Assembly (NCBI RefSeq): GCF_016862075.1
Contig: NZ_BOMG01000104.1
Coordinates: forward strand, 62,001-126,000
Direction of reading: 5' to 3'
DNA from: Actinoplanes couchii
Lineage (GTDB): Bacteria; Actinomycetota; Actinomycetes; Mycobacteriales; Micromonosporaceae
DNA: 64,000 bases
The notes beneath the pieces are model-generated. The model made no database searches. It saw only the letters and a list, made by a program, of their open reading frames with translations, and was not told where the DNA came from. This document shows positions 23,441-30,181 of the stretch, in pieces; position 1 is the first letter of the stretch, and every line of letters begins with the position of its first letter. The position numbers were made by a program, and so were the translations under genes.

Positions 23441-24088
23441 TTGTACGGTGTGGGCGTGCAAACGGGACCGGAACGACCTCGACGCGCCGACGCCGCGCGC
23501 AACGCGGAACGACTGCTGGACGCGGCCCGGGAGGTCTTCGCCGAGCAGGGCCCGGACGCCCCGCTCGACGCTATCGCCCGGCACGCCGGGGTGGGTGTGC
23601 GGACCTTGTATCGGCACTTTCCGCACAAAGAGGCACTCGTGCGCGCGGCCCTGGAGCGGGGCATCGGCGAGCAGCTGGGGCCGGTGATCACGGACGCGCT
23701 GACGGACGAGGACCCGCGCCGGGGTCTCGTCACCCTGATGGACGCGACACTCACCCTGGTCGCCCGCGAGCGCAGCACCCTCGCGGCCTCGGCGAGCATG
23801 GCGGCCGAGGTGTCCGCCCCGGTTCTCGAGGCTATCGACGTGCTCACCGAACGGGCGCAGCGGGCCGGGTCGGTGCGTGCCGACCTCACCTCGACGGACA
23901 TGCAGCGGATCATGGCGATGCTCACCAACGTGCTCTGGACCATGGACGAGCAGGGCGCGGGCTGGCGGCGATACCTCGTACTGATGCTGGATGCCTTCGA
24001 TCCCGAGGGCGCCAGCCCGCTGCCGACGACAAGCACCTCGAAGTGTCAGTCGACTGACAATTGTGCTAGCTTTCCGGCCAGGAAGTGA
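23441..24088 (+). CDS. TetR family transcriptional regulator
   Basis: Regulator of 210-215 residues. The helix-turn-helix is NAERLLDAAREVFAEQGPDA, then PLDAIARHAGVGVRTLYRHF and PHKEALVRAAL. Two starts are possible: TTG 23441 (MYGVGVQ) and GTG 23456; neither has a strong Shine-Dalgarno sequence. It is divergent from the P450-ferredoxin operon and probably represses it. Its 3' end contains the first of two palindromes (24044-24059) that appear to belong to the next gene. Confidence 0.85.
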   Translation: MYGVGVQTGPERPRRADAARNAERLLDAAREVFAEQGPDAPLDAIARHAGVGVRTLYRHFPHKEALVRAALERGIGEQLGPVITDALTDEDPRRGLVTLMDATLTLVARERSTLAASASMAAEVSAPVLEAIDVLTERAQRAGSVRADLTSTDMQRIMAMLTNVLWTMDEQGAGWRRYLVLMLDAFDPEGASPLPTTSTSKCQSTDNCASFPARK

Positions 24089-24101
24089 CAGTAAACTGAC
24101 A
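24044..24101. promoter_or_regulatory. paired palindromic operators upstream of the F420-type oxidoreductase
   Basis: TGTCAGTCGACTGACA (24044-24059) is a perfect 16-bp palindrome inside the end of the TetR gene. TGACAGTAAACTGACA (24086-24101) is a near copy (13 of 16 bases), 23 bases before ATG 24124. The pair implies a dimeric regulator binding twice; which regulator is unknown. Confidence 0.6.
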
Positions 24102-24123
24102 TTTTTTGGTACGAGGGAGCAGC

Positions 24124-24867
24124 ATGACCAGAACCCTGGGCCTCATCGGCACCGGCATGATCGGCGGCACGGTCGCGCGGCTCGCGGTCGCCGCCGGGCT
24201 GACCGTCGTCCTCAGTAACTCCCGGGGCCCGGAGTCCCTCACCGATCTCGTCAGCGAGCTGGGCTCCCGGGCCCGCGCGGCCACCCCGGCCGAAGCCGCC
24301 CGCGCCGGTGACGTCGTGGTGGCGACGATCCCGCTCGGCGCCTACCGGAAGCTCGACGCCGAGGACCTGGCCGGGCGGATCGTCATCGACACGATGAACT
24401 ACTACCCGTACCGCGACGGCCGTCTCCCCGAGCTGGACGCCGACACGCTGACCTCCAGCGAGATGGTCCAGCGGCATCTCGCCGGCTCGCGCGTCGTCAA
24501 AGCCTTCAACAACATCAACTTCGTCGGTCTCGGTACGCTCGCCCGGCCGGCCGGCGCCCCCGACCGTAGCGCCCTGCCGATCGCCGGCGACGACGCGGCC
24601 GCTAATGGGGTGGTCGCTGAACTCCTGGATACCCTCGGTTACGACACCGTGGACCTCGGCCCGCTCGCCGGCAGTTGGCGCAGCGAGCCCGGCACGCCCG
24701 TCTACGTCGACCCGTACTCGCCGGGCAGCCCGCCCGAAGGCCTCACCCGCGAGGAGGCCTACCGCTGGTTCGTCAGCACCCCCGGCGTCCCGGTGCCGGC
24801 CGCCCGAGTGCGCGACCTCGTCGACACCGCAGTCCGAGGCCCGGCCGGCGGCAAATTCACCGGCTGA
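24124..24867 (+). CDS. F420-dependent NADP oxidoreductase-like protein
   Basis: Rossmann-fold protein of 247 residues. The N-terminal dinucleotide motif is LGLIGTGMIGGTVARLA (GxGxxG), followed by VVLSNSRGPESL, where an NSR segment after beta2 suggests NADP(H) phosphate recognition. The segment VVKAFNNINF is characteristic of the NADP oxidoreductase coenzyme-F420-dependent family. Such proteins reduce F420 with NADPH or act as related reductases. I start it at ATG 24124, preceded by GAGGGAG, rather than at the earlier GTG 24106. Two palindromes upstream indicate tight regulation. Confidence 0.88.
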   Translation: MTRTLGLIGTGMIGGTVARLAVAAGLTVVLSNSRGPESLTDLVSELGSRARAATPAEAARAGDVVVATIPLGAYRKLDAEDLAGRIVIDTMNYYPYRDGRLPELDADTLTSSEMVQRHLAGSRVVKAFNNINFVGLGTLARPAGAPDRSALPIAGDDAAANGVVAELLDTLGYDTVDLGPLAGSWRSEPGTPVYVDPYSPGSPPEGLTREEAYRWFVSTPGVPVPAARVRDLVDTAVRGPAGGKFTG

Positions 24868-25149
24868 CCCACCCCGCCCGCCCGCCCCGATCGCCTGCGC
24901 CGGTGCCGTTGGGCTGTCGCTCGGCCACCATCTCGACATGGACGGCCCTCCCTTCGTTTCTCGGCCATGGTGAGGGCGGCCATGACGACGAGGCCCGCAG
25001 CGATGCCGAACGGGAGCAGCGACGCGGTCGCGGTCCCGGAGGAGGTGATGCGGCTGCGGGTGAGCAGGTCGCCCGGAAGGCGCTGAGCGGCAACCTCCCG
25101 CTCGGCGGCGCGCTGAGGCCTCTCGGGGGATGCGCGGGAGGGGTGCGCG
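24868..25149 (-). other. intergenic region with a possible membrane-anchor remnant
   Basis: No complete gene here. On the minus strand the frame containing 24981-24983 reads TRSRITSSGTATASLLPFGI, then AAGLVVMAALTMAEKRRE, which resembles the last membrane helix and basic tail of a membrane or wall-anchored protein. It has no start and is interrupted downstream. I treat it as a possible gene remnant. Confidence 0.25.
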
Positions 25150-25677
25150 ATGGATCATGGGCGCATGCCAGTCGTTGAAGCCGCTGTCGTGGTGCCGGTG
25201 CCGCCGGACGTGGCGTTCGCGGTGTCGCAGACCACCGCGCCGCTGCGGTATCGATGGGATCCTTTCGTACGCGAACAGCGGCTGCTCGACGGCGCCACCA
25301 GGCCCGGCAAGGGCGTGCGGACGTTCACCAGGTCCCGCCACGGTTTTGTCATGGTCAGTCAGTACGTGTCGTTCGCTCCTCCGACCAACGTCGGCATGAA
25401 GATGCTTCGCGGTCCGTGGTTCTTCGAGATGTTCGCCGGAGGATGGCGGTTCGCCGCTGCCGAGGAAGCCCCCGGCCACACCCTGGCGACGTGGCGGTAC
25501 AGCTTCCGCTGCCGCCCCGCGTTCCTGCGCCCGGTGGCCGAGCGCCTCGGCCACCTGCTGCTCGGACACGACATCAACCGGCGGATCCACGCCTACGCGC
25601 GCGGCTGCACCGACCCGGTCGTCCTGGCGGCGGCGAGGCAAGCCCTCGAGGACGGCTACGGTCCGGCCGGCCGTTAG
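25150..25677 (+). CDS. SRPBCC-fold (polyketide cyclase-like) protein
   Basis: Protein of 175 residues with the beginning typical of START/SRPBCC proteins (VVEAAVVVPVPPDVAFAVSQ) and an alternating beta-strand centre with RWDPFVREQRLLDGA, ending in a long C-terminal helix. The fold forms a hydrophobic ligand cavity; some members are cyclases or dehydratases, others only bind lipids. The start ATG 25150 follows GGGAGGGG at seven bases; ATG 25165 is an alternative. Single gene on its strand. Confidence 0.72.
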   Translation: MDHGRMPVVEAAVVVPVPPDVAFAVSQTTAPLRYRWDPFVREQRLLDGATRPGKGVRTFTRSRHGFVMVSQYVSFAPPTNVGMKMLRGPWFFEMFAGGWRFAAAEEAPGHTLATWRYSFRCRPAFLRPVAERLGHLLLGHDINRRIHAYARGCTDPVVLAAARQALEDGYGPAGR

Positions 25678-25773
25678 GCCCCCGTGCACCGGGTGCTCGT
25701 CTCCTCGATGTCGCTGCCGGCTCGGGGCGCAAGGCGTCGACCTCGTCCAGCGGCCTGCGGCAGGTGAAGATCA

Positions 25774-26631
25774 TCAGACTCGGGCGAGCTGGTCGAAGGC
25801 GTCGATCTCGGTGCTGGTCAGGGTGATCTCCGCGGCGGTGAGGTTGTCGGCCAGGTGGGCGGTGCGGGAGGTGCCGGGGATCGGCAGCATCGCCGGTGAC
25901 CTGTGCAACAGCCAGGCCAGGGCCACCGCGGCGGGGCGCACGCCACGGGCGGCGGCGATCTCGGCCAGCGCGGTGCCCGTCGCCAGATGACCGGTCGCCA
26001 GTGGAGCGAACGGGATGAAGGCCAGCCCGTTGTGCTCGGCATACCGCAGAACATCGGACGCCGTACGGTCGGCGAGGTTGAATCGGTTCTGCACCGACAC
26101 GACCGGCACGATGCGGGCGGCCGCCTCGATCTGGGCGACGGTGACACCGGACAGGCCGACGTGGCGGACCTTGCCCTGATCACGCAGGTGGGCGAGCGCG
26201 CCGATCTGATCCTCGAACGGCACGGTCTCGTCGACGCGGTGCAGCTGGAACAGGTCGAGTCGTTCGACGCCGAGCCGGCGCAGGCTCAGTTCGGCCTGCT
26301 GGCGCAGGTACTCCGGCCGCCCGCAGCGTGGCCACGGGCCGGGAGCGGTGATCGGGCCGGGGCGCAGCAGGCCGGCCTTGGTGGCGATGACCAGCCCGTC
26401 CGGGTACGGGTGGAGCGCCTCGCGGATGAGTTCCTCAGCGATCGCGGGGCCGTACGAGTCGGCCGTGTCCAGGAAGTCGACGCCGGACGCGACCGCCTGC
26501 CGCAGAACACGGATCGCCTCGGCGTGGTCGGCCGGTGGGCCCCAGGCGCCGGGGCCGGGTAGCCGCATGGTGCCGAACCCGAGACGGTGCACGGTCAGGT
26601 CGTCGCCGATGGTGATGGTGGGAAGGGGCAT
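25774..26631 (-). CDS. aldo/keto reductase
   Basis: NADPH-dependent aldo/keto reductase of 285 residues. The catalytic tetrad is visible: Asp and Tyr in FLDTADSYGPAIAEELIREA, Lys in VIATKAGLLRPG and His in DLFQLHRVDE. The C-terminal cofactor-binding part reads PIPGTSRTAHLADNL. It belongs to the AKR subgroup often induced by oxidative or electrophile stress. Divergent from a LysR gene whose product probably controls it. Confidence 0.93.
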   Translation of the reverse strand: MPLPTITIGDDLTVHRLGFGTMRLPGPGAWGPPADHAEAIRVLRQAVASGVDFLDTADSYGPAIAEELIREALHPYPDGLVIATKAGLLRPGPITAPGPWPRCGRPEYLRQQAELSLRRLGVERLDLFQLHRVDETVPFEDQIGALAHLRDQGKVRHVGLSGVTVAQIEAAARIVPVVSVQNRFNLADRTASDVLRYAEHNGLAFIPFAPLATGHLATGTALAEIAAARGVRPAAVALAWLLHRSPAMLPIPGTSRTAHLADNLTAAEITLTSTEIDAFDQLARV

Positions 26632-26669
26632 ACGGCGAGCATGCCCCGGCGATCAACCGGAACCAACGA

Positions 26670-26688
26670 ATAATCCTGATAGCGTTAT
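26670..26688. promoter_or_regulatory. LysR-type binding element
   Basis: ATAA-N11-TTAT (26670-26673 and 26685-26688) includes a T-N11-A core, the signature of LysR-type sites. It lies in the gap between the aldo/keto reductase and LysR genes. Confidence 0.45.
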
Positions 26689-26700
26689 CGCCTTCCTTGG

Positions 26701-26730
26701 TCAATGGGGGCCTTTTCTGTTCAATGGGGG
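26701..26730. repeat. 10-bp direct repeats, 20 bp apart, before the LysR gene
   Basis: TCAATGGGGG occurs at 26701-26710 and again at 26721-26730, so the units sit about two helical turns apart. The second copy also supplies the G-rich ribosome site of the LysR gene. Confidence 0.45.
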
Positions 26731-26731
26731 A

Positions 26732-27631
26732 GTGGTGGACGGCCGGAAACTCGCATACTTCGTCGCGGTGGCGGAGGAGCTCAACTTCACCCGTGCCGCC
26801 CAGCGCCACTATGCGACACAATCCACGGTGTCCGCCGCGGTGCAGGCGCTGGAGCAGGAACTCGGCGTGGGCCTGCTGCGGCGTACCACCCGCAGCGTCG
26901 CCCTCACCGAAGCCGGCGCGGCGTTCCTGCCCGAGGCCCGGGCCGCGATCGAGGCCCTGGACCGGGCGCGGGCGACGGTCGAGCCGGAACGCAACGGTCT
27001 CCGTGGCAGTCTGACGTTCGGCACCCTGCACAGCATCGGCAGCGTCGACGTGCCCGCGCTGGCCGGTGAGTTCCACCGCCGGCATCCGGGCGTGCGGCTA
27101 CGGCTGGAGATCTCCGCGCGGGGCACGGCCGGGCACGTCGAACGGCTCAGGTCCGGCTTCCTCGACCTCGCCCTGGTCAGTGACGCCGGCGACGATCCGG
27201 GGCTGGACGCGGTGCCGATCCGTGCCGTGCCGCTGGCCCTGTTCGTCCCCGCCGATCATCGGCTGGCCGGGCAGCAGACGGTCGATCTGGCCGACCTGGC
27301 CGGTGAACGCTTCATCGACCTGCCGATCGGTTTCGGTCAGCGCACCGTCATCGACCGGGCTTTCGCCGACGCCCGTCAACCCCGCGAGCTGTGTGTCGAG
27401 ACGATGGAGATCACCGCCGTCCAGCAGTACATCACCCACGGCCTCGGCATCGGGTTCATGCCCGCCGGGTACGCCGGGTCGGTGCCCCATCTCCGCCCGG
27501 TCCGGGTCCGGAACCTCGATCTGAGCTGGACGTTGTCCCTGGCGACCGCCGCCGGGCGCAGCCGCTCCCGCGCCGCTCAACGACTGATCGAGCTGCTACC
27601 CGGCCACATCCGCACGGACACGCCGTTCTAA
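26732..27631 (+). CDS. LysR family transcriptional regulator
   Basis: Regulator of 299 residues. The N-terminal helix-turn-helix is YFVAVAEELNFTRAAQRHYA, then STVSAAVQALEQELGVGLLR and RTTRSVALTEAG; the C-terminal domain has the two-lobe inducer fold (LTFGTLHSIGSVDVPALAGE). Start at GTG 26732 or GTG 26735; the G-run at 26726-26730 is the ribosome site, which slightly favours the second. It probably activates the divergent aldo/keto reductase. The 3' end overlaps a minus-strand remnant by 36 bp. Confidence 0.9.
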   Translation: MVDGRKLAYFVAVAEELNFTRAAQRHYATQSTVSAAVQALEQELGVGLLRRTTRSVALTEAGAAFLPEARAAIEALDRARATVEPERNGLRGSLTFGTLHSIGSVDVPALAGEFHRRHPGVRLRLEISARGTAGHVERLRSGFLDLALVSDAGDDPGLDAVPIRAVPLALFVPADHRLAGQQTVDLADLAGERFIDLPIGFGQRTVIDRAFADARQPRELCVETMEITAVQQYITHGLGIGFMPAGYAGSVPHLRPVRVRNLDLSWTLSLATAAGRSRSRAAQRLIELLPGHIRTDTPF

Positions 27632-27760
27632 CGACGCGGGAGTGCGTCCGAGCAGGGCACGGGCGGTGGGTAGCACGATCTTCCACGCCGGGTGCTGGTG
27701 CCGGGTGACCCGGAACCCGCCGGACTCGGTGAACACGGTGACCGACGCCTCGGTCACGCC
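27596..27760 (-). pseudogene. truncated AraC-like sensor fragment
   Basis: The minus strand reads ASVTVFTESGGFRVTRHQHP, then AWKIVLPTARALLGRTPASL and a stop at 27596-27598. The RHQHPAWKIVLP segment resembles the cupin-like N-terminal domain of AraC regulators. No start or remaining domain is present; coding character ends at about 27760, where the other strand becomes coding. Gene fragment. Confidence 0.4.
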
Positions 27761-27763
27761 CCG

Positions 27764-27994
27764 CTCCGGGTCCTCGCCGGCGGCGTGGCACTGCTGGCCG
27801 ACGCGGCTCTGCTGCTGCCCGCGCCGACCCGCCCCGCAGCCGCAGGGGCGACCGCCACCATGATCACCGTCTTCGCCGTCGCCCACGTGGACGCGCTCGT
27901 CCACGCCCCCGCCGGCCGACGCTGGAGCCCAGCGCTGAAAGTCCTGCTGAACGTCGCCTACGTCGGCTGGGCCATCGCGGTCGCGGTGTCCTGA
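27764..27994 (+). pseudogene. C-terminal fragment of a small membrane protein
   Basis: The plus strand reads LRVLAGGVALLADAALLLPA, then MITVFAVAHVDALVH and LKVLLNVAYVGWAIAVAVS before the stop at 27992-27994, giving three hydrophobic segments. The N-terminus is missing and the sequence upstream in this frame is not protein-like. It abuts the AraC-like fragment and overlaps the SMI1-like gene end by 37 bp. Confidence 0.4.
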
Positions 27995-28581
27995 GGACCG
28001 CGGAGGGACCACACCGGTCGCAGACCGTCGGGGCCGGCGTAGAACAGGTGGGGCCGCAGTTCGGGAGCGTCCTCCAGGCGGCGGAGCAGGGCGTACGGAT
28101 GAGCTGACCGCGCCGCCAGGAACGGTTGGGTGGCGAGCAGATTCCGCAGCTCGCCGAACCGCCAATCGGCACCCAGCAGCTTCCTCATGCGTACCAGCAG
28201 CTGAACGGTGTTGATCGGAATGTCGTCGACCCAGACGTCGGCGGTCAATGGAAGCTCCGGCTCGCGGGGCAGAGGGAAACCGGAACGCTGCCACGCCGCG
28301 AAGTCCGGTGCCACGATCTCGTGGTCGGCCTCGCCCGGGCCGCCCAGGTCGGACCGGAACACCGGGCCGCCGCCACCGTCGCACGCGAGGAACAGCCCCC
28401 GGTCACCGTCCTGACCGATCATGAGAAAACCCGGGAGCCATTCCCCGATCTCGTACGTCGTGTGGCGCTCCGGCAGGGATTCGCGGCAGAAGATGACCAC
28501 CTCGCCGGCGTCCACGTCGTCGGTGATCGATGTCAGCCAGCGTTGGTAAACGGCGTCCGTTCGGGAAAGGAGGTGCTGCAC
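27958..28581 (-). CDS. SMI1/KNR4 (SUKH)-like protein
   Basis: Protein of 207 residues. The central part TYEIGEWLPGFLMIGQDGDR followed by GLFLACDGGGGPVF fits the SUKH-fold pattern of aromatic residues before a GDG-like turn and a small-residue strand. The C-terminal third (ELRNLLATQPFLAARSAHPY) is specific to this protein. SUKH proteins are often toxin-immunity proteins, but no polymorphic toxin is seen nearby, so the role is open. Start at 28579-28581, 23 bases from the divergent amylase gene. Confidence 0.6.
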   Translation of the reverse strand: MQHLLSRTDAVYQRWLTSITDDVDAGEVVIFCRESLPERHTTYEIGEWLPGFLMIGQDGDRGLFLACDGGGGPVFRSDLGGPGEADHEIVAPDFAAWQRSGFPLPREPELPLTADVWVDDIPINTVQLLVRMRKLLGADWRFGELRNLLATQPFLAARSAHPYALLRRLEDAPELRPHLFYAGPDGLRPVWSLRGPQDTATAMAQPT

Positions 28582-28591
28582 CGGTACACCG

Positions 28592-28597
28592 TAGTCT
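28592..28597 (+). promoter_or_regulatory. -10 box for a leaderless GH13 transcript
   Basis: TAGTCT ends seven bases before ATG 28605. No Shine-Dalgarno sequence is present between them. Confidence 0.35.
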
Positions 28598-28604
28598 TGA
28601 TCTC

Positions 28605-29903
28605 ATGTCCTCCTGGTCTGAGCACGTGATGTGGTGGCACCTCTACCCGCTGGGGTTCACCGGTGCGCCGGTCCGGCCGGCGACCCACGACGACACCGTC
28701 GTGCACCGGCTCGGGCGCATCGAAGCCTGGCTCGACCACGTCGTCGAACTCGGGCTCAACGGGATCTCGCTCGGGCCGATCTTCGCGTCGCAGACCCACG
28801 GATACGACACCGTCGACCACTTCCGGATCGACCCGCGGCTGGGCGACGACGCCGACTTCGACCGGCTCGTCGCCGCCGCGCACCAGCGTGGCATCAAGGT
28901 CCAGCTCGACGGCGTGTTCAACCACGTCGGCCGGGCGCACCCCGCGTTCCAGCAGGTCGAGCGGCTGGGCCCGGACGCGCCGACGGCCGCCCTGTTCCGC
29001 TTCGACCGGGCCGGGTGGCGGGCCGGGGCGCCGGTCTCGGCCGACGTGTTCGAGGGGCACGACTCGCTGGTGGCGCTCGACCACAGCGCGCCGGAGACCG
29101 CCGACCTCACGGTCGCGGTGATGAACCACTGGCTCGACCGGGGCGCCGACGCCTGGCGGCTCGATGCCGCGTACGCGATGCCGCCGTCGTTCTGGGCCTC
29201 GGTCCTTCCGCGGGTGCGCGAGCGTCATCCGCAGGCGTGGTTCAGCGGCGAGGTGATCCACGGCGACTATCCGGAGATCGTGCGCGCCTCCACCATGGAT
29301 TCCGTCACGCAGTACGAGTTGTGGCAGGCCATCTGGCACGGCATCACCGACCGTAACCTGTTCGAGCTGGCGCACGCGCTCAAGCGCCACAACGACCTGA
29401 TCACCACGTTCGTGCCGTCCACGTTCGCCGGCAACCACGACGTGACCCGTCTCGCCTCGGCCGTCGGCGCCGACTTCGTGCCGCACGCGATGGCGGTGCT
29501 GCTCACGGTCGCTGGGGTGCCCAGCGTGTACGCCGGCGACGAATACGCGTGGACCGGCGTGAAGGAGCACCGCCCCGGCGGCGACGACGCCGTGCGCCCC
29601 GAGTTCCCGGCCACCCCACCCCCGGCGGACGACACCGTGCACCTGCACCGCCAGCTGATCGCCGTCCGCCGCCGGCACCCGTGGCTGCTGCGCGTGCACA
29701 CCGACGTCGTGCACCTGGCCAACCAGCAGATCGTGCTGCGCTCGGCGACCGGCGACGGCGCCGTGGTCACCGCCCTCAACCTCGCCGACGCCCCGGCGAC
29801 CCTGCCCGCCGCGGGGGCGACCCAGCCGGCCGCGGGACAGGGGCAGCTGACCGGCGCGGAGATCACCCTGCCCGCCCGCGGCTGGGCCGTCCTGACGTCC
29901 TAG
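28605..29903 (+). CDS. GH13 alpha-amylase family glycosidase
   Basis: Cytosolic alpha-glucan-active enzyme of 432 residues. The four GH13 regions are present: DGVFNHVG (about residue 102), WRLDAAYAM with the nucleophile Asp (about 187), GEVIHG with the acid Glu (about 215) and FAGNHDVTRL (about 276). The N-terminus HVMWWHLYPLGFTGAP is typical of small actinobacterial GH13 proteins. No signal peptide. The usual C-terminal beta domain is reduced. The stop overlaps the convergent STAS gene by four bases. I start it at ATG 28605, the first codon with family similarity. Confidence 0.93.
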   Translation: MSSWSEHVMWWHLYPLGFTGAPVRPATHDDTVVHRLGRIEAWLDHVVELGLNGISLGPIFASQTHGYDTVDHFRIDPRLGDDADFDRLVAAAHQRGIKVQLDGVFNHVGRAHPAFQQVERLGPDAPTAALFRFDRAGWRAGAPVSADVFEGHDSLVALDHSAPETADLTVAVMNHWLDRGADAWRLDAAYAMPPSFWASVLPRVRERHPQAWFSGEVIHGDYPEIVRASTMDSVTQYELWQAIWHGITDRNLFELAHALKRHNDLITTFVPSTFAGNHDVTRLASAVGADFVPHAMAVLLTVAGVPSVYAGDEYAWTGVKEHRPGGDDAVRPEFPATPPPADDTVHLHRQLIAVRRRHPWLLRVHTDVVHLANQQIVLRSATGDGAVVTALNLADAPATLPAAGATQPAAGQGQLTGAEITLPARGWAVLTS

Positions 29904-30181
29904 ACGAACCTGGTGATGTCGGCCAGGCCGGACACGGTGAGTACCGGCGCGACCAGTGGGCCGGCGACCAGCCGGATCCGTTCGACGTGTTCGAAGAGGC
30001 AGGACAGGCCGGAGCTGTCGATGTACTCCACGCCGGTCAGGTCGACGGTCAGGATCGCCGTGCCGTCGGGGGTGAGGGCGGCGTCCAGCGCCGCCCGGAA
30101 CGTGCCGGCGTTGCTCATGTCGATCTCGCCCACCGCGGTCAGGGAGGCCGGCCCCGCGGTCAGGTCGAGCGGGGTGCTCAT
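29900..30181 (-). CDS. STAS-domain anti-sigma factor antagonist
   Basis: Protein of 93 residues from ATG 30179-30181, overlapping the hybrid kinase stop by ATGA and therefore translationally coupled to it. It is a single STAS domain with the phosphorylatable motif VDLTGVEYIDSSGLSCLF, in which the serine after D is the expected target of an RsbW-type kinase. Role: when dephosphorylated it should bind and inhibit a partner-switching kinase. It is the last gene of the 34227-29900 transcription unit. Confidence 0.9.
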   Translation of the reverse strand: MSTPLDLTAGPASLTAVGEIDMSNAGTFRAALDAALTPDGTAILTVDLTGVEYIDSSGLSCLFEHVERIRLVAGPLVAPVLTVSGLADITRFV

